From NCBI GenBank assembly GCA_035948775.1, contig DASZIV010000090.1, positions 12,522-76,521 on the forward strand: DNA of 64,000 bases, written 5' to 3'. The stretch is from PSRJ01 sp035948775 (lineage in GTDB: Bacteria > Acidobacteriota > Terriglobia > Bryobacterales > Bryobacteraceae). Below the pieces are notes generated by a model, which saw only the letters and a list, made by a program, of their open reading frames with translations, made no database searches and was not told the origin of the DNA. The translations under genes were made by a program, and so were the position numbers. Of this stretch, positions 60,304 through 64,000 are shown piece by piece. Numbering within the stretch: the stretch's first letter is position 1; every line of letters begins with the position of its first letter.

Positions 60304-61473
60304 CTATTTAACCACTTTGGCCGGAGCCACCACAGGCGCCGCGGCCGCAACCGGCTTGGCGAACTTCGCTTGATCGATCGCGGCGTTCGGCTGCACGCTA
60401 TCGAGCGTGTACTCGGATTGCCCGCCGGTCCACGTGTATCGCCACTGAAAAGCCATCCTCACTCCGGCCACTTCGTGGTAGTCGGAATAGTCAATCTGCA
60501 CGGGAATAGGACCCACGATCGTCTTGCTGTACCGCACAACCCGGGTTAGCAGCCCCGTCTGTTTGTCAAAAAAAAACTTTACGCGAGTTCCGCCGGTCAT
60601 CGCCTGAACCACTTGGACTTCGCGATCGCTAATGAGGGTGGTCGGAAACCCAGTGCGCCACGCGGTAAGAGCTTGTTTCAAACCGCCCGAAAAAGCGAGA
60701 GCCGCATCCAGCTTGACGCCGTCCAAATCTCCGCCCGGGACCAGTTCCAGCACCGACACCGGCTTGTCAGGCCCCGCGATCCACGCGTTGCGACCGTCAT
60801 ACGTGGTTACACTGTCGCCGTTCTGCGTGTGCGCGATCACCGTCCGCGGACCGGTGTTCAAGGCATACACTTCAACGGCTACTTTCTGGTGATAGCTGTC
60901 GAAGCCTTCGTAATTCCCTTTGGCTACAAAACTCCTGAGAGTGGCCAGACGCTCGGCGCCGCCGAGTGCCTGGATGTAGCGATTGAGGATGTCGTCGGCG
61001 GTCGGAGTGGTGGGAGCCCGCGGGCTGATTTCGACTTCGTTGGGATCGTCCGGTGGCGGTTCGCTGTATTGTTCCAGCAGACTGGGGACTGTCTTCGGAG
61101 ACGGAGTGCCGCGGTGGCACGTATAGCAGGTCACCGCTTCGCGTCCGCCGAACAGATCTTTGTTAATCGTATTGACTAACTGCACCATGCGGCGGGCAGT
61201 CCGCTTCACCGGTATATCATCCGCATATTTGGCCCAGTTACCCAGAACCTCATCGCCATGGCAGTTGGTGCAGTTATAGCCCAAGGCCGCGGAAAAGAAG
61301 CCCATCGTATCCATGAACTGATTGACAGGAATTCCCTTCAGTACCTGAACGTTTTTGAACACGTCCTCGGCAAGTAACGGTTTTGGTGGTGCTGCGTTCT
61401 GTCCTCGCGCCGGCGACAGAATGAGGAGGACGCACGCCTCGATTAAGAAGATTTGTCCTGATCGGAGGTTCAT
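60304..61473 (-). CDS. Photosynthetic reaction centre cytochrome c subunit-like protein
   Basis: A 389-residue exported protein. A signal peptide (IFLIEACVLLILSPARG) precedes two heme sites, NCTNCHGDEV (Cys 68, 71) and TCYTCHRGTPSP (Cys 116, 119), in a domain related to the reaction-centre cytochrome family but with two hemes. The second half (about 160-389) is a lipoprotein-carrier-like beta domain (LNRYIQALGGAERLATLRSF, DYHEVAGVRMAFQWRY). No phototrophy gene is visible in the window; such proteins in Solibacter-like genomes are used in general electron transfer. The tRNA-Ser gene lies 65 bases upstream. Confidence 0.75.
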   Translation of the reverse strand: MNLRSGQIFLIEACVLLILSPARGQNAAPPKPLLAEDVFKNVQVLKGIPVNQFMDTMGFFSAALGYNCTNCHGDEVLGNWAKYADDIPVKRTARRMVQLVNTINKDLFGGREAVTCYTCHRGTPSPKTVPSLLEQYSEPPPDDPNEVEISPRAPTTPTADDILNRYIQALGGAERLATLRSFVAKGNYEGFDSYHQKVAVEVYALNTGPRTVIAHTQNGDSVTTYDGRNAWIAGPDKPVSVLELVPGGDLDGVKLDAALAFSGGLKQALTAWRTGFPTTLISDREVQVVQAMTGGTRVKFFFDKQTGLLTRVVRYSKTIVGPIPVQIDYSDYHEVAGVRMAFQWRYTWTGGQSEYTLDSVQPNAAIDQAKFAKPVAAAAPVVAPAKVVK

Positions 61474-61538
61474 GCGGTGCCATCGCGTCGCTATGCAGCC
61501 ATTCGTCCCGATCGAGCCCGTGCAGCAGGAAACGATTC

Positions 61539-61628
61539 TGGCGGTGAGGGTGGGATTCGAACCCACGGAACCCGCAAAGGTTCAACGGTTTTCGAGACCG
61601 CCCGATTCAACCACTCTCGCACCTCACC
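61539..61628 (-). tRNA. tRNA-Ser (anticodon CGA)
   Basis: A 90-base tRNA with the CCA end encoded. The acceptor stem pairs GGTGAGG at the 5' end (61628 downward) with CCTCACC; the anticodon loop CTCGAAA gives CGA, reading serine codon UCG. A long variable arm and the GGGTTCGAATCCC T-arm are present, as expected for class II tRNA-Ser. Confidence 0.93.
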
Positions 61629-62021
61629 CTATCCCAATCTACCTAATTTTTCAACAAATTTGCAAATACTGATCGGTGAACTCCTGGTCGACACGCAGCA
61701 GGTCGCTAATCTGACGGACGCCGGCGAGGTGTACGGGGCCGTGAACATGGCTTGGGCCAAGCTTGCCGGCCAGATCGCCCACGCCTACGGTAAATAACTG
61801 GCTGGCTCCGAGCACTGCATAGCCAAATCACAGCCACAGCAGATACAGGTTGATCAAAGCGCAAGACAGTTGCGAACTCCCAGCCTGAATCGAATAGGCC
61901 GAGAAGGCTTCCGGTTGTGATTGTCGTCCGCGCTGTCCCGAATTCGCTCTCGATTGCCTCTTTGAGTTCTGGCAGCAATCGTGCTCTGCAGTTTCCATGA
62001 CACCTAGACGTGGACTTGAAG
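61629..62021. other. Intergenic region, no confident gene
   Basis: This region lies between the tRNA-Ser gene and the aldo/keto reductase gene. A short plus-strand frame ends with AGEVYGAVNMAWAKLAGQ near 61797, and a minus-strand frame of about 90 codons overlaps it, but neither shows a family signature or a good start. It should contain the tRNA promoter and the reductase promoter. I see no repeat or attachment-site duplicate of the tRNA end. Confidence 0.4.
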
Positions 62022-62993
62022 ATGGACAGACGAGACGCACTATTTGTTCTGACAGGCGGAGCATTGACAACGCTCGCACAAGCTGAATCCAGCGGTATGA
62101 TCTATCGCACTCTCGGGCGAACCGGAGAAAGAGTCTCGGCAATTGGTCTGGGAGGCTACCACCTCGGGCATCCCAAAGATCCGAACGATGCGATTCGGAT
62201 TCTGCAGAGCGCTGTCGATAGGGGCATAACTTTCCTCGACAACTGTTGGGATTATCACGGCGGCGAGAGCGAACGGCGCATGGGGCTCGCTTTACGTAAC
62301 GGATACCGTAAGAAAGCATTTCTCATGACGAAATTCGACGGACGTACCAGAGCTGCCACCGCAAGTCAGATTGACCAATCCCTCCAACGTCTGCAGACCG
62401 ATCATGTTGATTTGATCCAGTATCACGAAAATATCCGGATGAAAGACCCCGACCGCTTTTTCGCTCCAAACGGACCGCTGGAAGCGTTAATAGAGGCTAA
62501 AAAGGCCGGAAAGATTCGGCATATTGGCTTCACCGGGCACAAAGATCCGGCAGTGCATCTTCGAATGCTCGAGATTGCTAAGGCCCACGATTTTCACTTT
62601 GACACGTGTCAGATGCCATTGAATGTGATGGATGCCCACTTTCGGAGCTTTGAGCACCAAGTTCTTCCCAGACTGCTCGAACAGGGCATCGCCCCCCTCG
62701 CGATGAAATCGATGGGCGATGGACACGTGCTGAGAAGCGGAAAAGTGACCGCAGTGGAATGCCTGCAGTATTCGCTGAGCCTTCCGGTATCTGTAGTCAT
62801 TACTGGGTGCGAGCGCATGGAGATTCTTGATCAAGCCATCAAAGCCGCGGGATCCTTCAAGCCGTTAGCCCCGGCGCAGCGGAATGCCTTACTCGCCAGA
62901 ACCCGCGATGCTGCCAAGACAGGGGAATTTGAGCCGTTCAAAACAAGCGCGATATTCGACGGAACAGCCCAGAATCCGGCCTGGCTAGGGTAA
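62022..62993 (+). CDS. Aldo/keto reductase, Tat-like signal
   Basis: A 323-residue oxidoreductase. MDRRDALFVLTGGALTTLAQ is a probable twin-arginine signal. The barrel shows the AKR tetrad: Asp in FLDNCWDYHGGE (with Tyr four residues on), Lys in FLMTKFDGRT and His in LIQYHENIRM. LRTLGRTGERVSAIGLGGYH-like entry is YRTLGRTGERVSAIGLGGYH. It likely reduces aldehydes or ketones with NADPH in the periplasm if exported. The ATG 62022 is preferred over the GTG at 62010 because the Tat motif follows at once. Confidence 0.85.
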   Translation: MDRRDALFVLTGGALTTLAQAESSGMIYRTLGRTGERVSAIGLGGYHLGHPKDPNDAIRILQSAVDRGITFLDNCWDYHGGESERRMGLALRNGYRKKAFLMTKFDGRTRAATASQIDQSLQRLQTDHVDLIQYHENIRMKDPDRFFAPNGPLEALIEAKKAGKIRHIGFTGHKDPAVHLRMLEIAKAHDFHFDTCQMPLNVMDAHFRSFEHQVLPRLLEQGIAPLAMKSMGDGHVLRSGKVTAVECLQYSLSLPVSVVITGCERMEILDQAIKAAGSFKPLAPAQRNALLARTRDAAKTGEFEPFKTSAIFDGTAQNPAWLG

Positions 62994-63191
62994 TAGAGCC
63001 AGCGGCTGACCGCCTTCGCGAGGTGAGAAGAGGAGTCTGCGCATCGCGCAGTCTGGGGCCGAGGGAGGACCGACGCGCGAGTCGGTATCCCGACACATCG
63101 ATGGCTTCAAACTGTAAGATGGGCGTGATGTTTCGGTGGTACGCTCCGTGCAGCCGTCGCATGTTCAGACTGAAGCCGCCACGGGACAAAA

Positions 63192-63860
63192 ATGCAAAAA
63201 CCGCCATTAGCGCAATGGGTTCATCATCCCGAGAAGTCGCGGCTGCGCAATTTCCTTTTCCAGATCCATCTGATGGTCGGTGCGGTCGGGAGCGCATACA
63301 TTGTGCTGATGAGCATTACGGGCAGTATTGTTGTGTGGCAGGCGCAGCTATACAACGTCTTCCCCATCGAGTGGCTTGTCAAGGCACACGACAACCTACT
63401 CGCGGGATCCAAGGGGCGGATGGTCAATGGAATCGGCGGGGCTTGTCTGGTAGCACTCTGCCTGACCGGAGCGGTGATCTGGTGGCCGGGAATCAAGAAC
63501 TGGCGTCGAAGTCTCACGGTGCAGTGGGGCGCGCACATAGGGCGAGTGAGTTGGGATCTCCATAGTGCACTTGGTTTTTGGTTGTTTCCCTTCATTCTCG
63601 TCTGGGGCCTAACTGGAATCTACTTCGCCTTCCCGGCACTGGTGAATCCACTCTTCGGGCTGGATCCCGCCGACCGTTACACGGACGCGGGCCTTTATGG
63701 GCTGTCCCAGCTTCACTTCGGTAGATTCGGATGGCCGGCCGAGGTCTTGTGGAGCATCGTGGGGCTGGCGCCAGGCGTTCTCGCCTTTACCGGGCTATAC
63801 ATCTGCTGCCGGCGGATGATCTACAAGAAACCGTCCAATCCGAATGTGAATCAGGGGTAG
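63192..63860 (+). CDS. PepSY-associated membrane protein, shortened
   Basis: A 222-residue inner membrane protein with about four helices (VGSAYIVLMSITGSIVVW, GGACLVALCLTGAVIWWPG, ALGFWLFPFILVWGLTGIYF, SIVGLAPGVLAFTGLYIC). The sequence WWPGIKNWRRSLTV and NWDLHSALGFW-like WDLHSALGFW are typical of PepSY-TM proteins, but the periplasmic PepSY domain expected between helix 1 and the KAHDNLLAGSKGRMVNG segment is missing. The family is normally about 350-500 residues. It ends just before an IS21-like element, so an internal deletion is plausible. The family often assists iron-siderophore reduction. Confidence 0.65.
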   Translation: MQKPPLAQWVHHPEKSRLRNFLFQIHLMVGAVGSAYIVLMSITGSIVVWQAQLYNVFPIEWLVKAHDNLLAGSKGRMVNGIGGACLVALCLTGAVIWWPGIKNWRRSLTVQWGAHIGRVSWDLHSALGFWLFPFILVWGLTGIYFAFPALVNPLFGLDPADRYTDAGLYGLSQLHFGRFGWPAEVLWSIVGLAPGVLAFTGLYICCRRMIYKKPSNPNVNQG

Positions 63861-64000
63861 GCCTCGGGGGACACCCAAAAGCGGCCAATGAGGGACAGCT
63901 GAAAACCGGCCAATAGAAATCGGCAAGACATTGAGAACGATGGAGGGATTACCCTCCATCGACGTGAGCAATGTCTTGAGCGAAGAGAAGCGACAACAAG
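63861..64000 (+). mobile_element. IS21-like insertion sequence, left end (cut by window edge)
   Basis: After the PepSY-type gene the sequence carries repeated GGCCAAT/GACAGCTGAAAACC motifs typical of IS21-family left ends, followed by the start of a transposase gene. Only the first part of the element is in the window. The exact left boundary cannot be set without the right end or a target duplication; it lies around 63861-63885. Confidence 0.6.
63940..64000 (+). CDS. IS21-like transposase (IstA), N-terminal fragment at window edge
   Basis: The frame from ATG 63940 reads MEGLPSIDVSNVLSEEKRQQ, resembling the N-terminal SNVLSEEKRQQ entry of IS21-family transposases that precedes their helix-turn-helix. 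Only 20 residues are present, so the call depends on this start and on the terminal motifs upstream. Confidence 0.5.
   Translation, partial: MEGLPSIDVSNVLSEEKRQQ

Noticed and set aside
61539..61628. tRNA-Ser as an attachment site for an integrated element
   Set aside because: No duplicated tRNA end and no integrase gene seen in the window.

Overview
The window reads as a GC-rich, gene-dense chromosome segment of an Acidobacteriota bacterium of the Solibacter/Bryobacter type. This is inferred from gene content: a TonB-dependent receptor with a carboxypeptidase-like N-terminal domain, a VWFA protein of the acidobacterial type, DUF6152-type secreted proteins, repeated c-type cytochrome / copper-monooxygenase-like proteins, and hairpin repeats scattered between genes. 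No 16S rRNA gene is present, so the placement is indirect.

Bases 1-14000 are mostly envelope polysaccharide biosynthesis: three glycosyltransferases, a polysaccharide deacetylase, a methyltransferase, a YdcF-type envelope protein, a heparinase-like lyase, and a leftward FkbH-acyl carrier protein-GNAT-like operon that probably makes an ACP-bound glyceryl group. Two outer membrane proteins lie among them. Bases 14000-25300 hold a folate-reductase-like enzyme, an ICMT-like membrane methyltransferase, a first cluster of secreted oxidative proteins (cytochrome/copper monooxygenase, metallo-beta-lactamase hydrolase, DUF6152 proteins), an Nramp-superfamily transporter with an atypical metal site, and a VIT-type metal transporter.

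Bases 25300-41000 are a pectin and galacturonate utilisation locus. It has two GH28 enzymes, a CE8 pectinesterase, a large TonB-dependent receptor, an MFS hexuronate-type transporter, uronate isomerase, tagaturonate epimerase (UxaE), an SDR dehydrogenase, a LarA-like nickel racemase/epimerase, a sugar kinase, and a LysR regulator. No uronate-type dehydratase or KDPG aldolase is visible here.

Bases 41000-48600 contain two related small proteins of unknown function, a decayed receiver-domain fragment, a 2-oxoacid:ferredoxin oxidoreductase (alpha and beta) followed by a flavoprotein, and an alpha/beta hydrolase. Bases 48800-51530 carry the most distinctive set: a secreted protein ending in an LPKTA sorting signal, a VWFA protein and a class D-like sortase, in one apparent operon in a probable diderm. 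Bases 51500-61500 are a second secreted oxidative cluster: a sulfite-oxidase-like protein with a fused heme c domain, multi-heme proteins, two metallo-beta-lactamase proteins (one with a broken metal motif) and a reaction-centre-type cytochrome. A tRNA-Ser(CGA), an aldo/keto reductase, a shortened PepSY-type membrane protein and the start of an IS21-like insertion sequence close the window.

A 148-base dispersed element occurs twice (3348-3495 and 20225-20372), and part of its hairpin occurs a third time (32578-32616).
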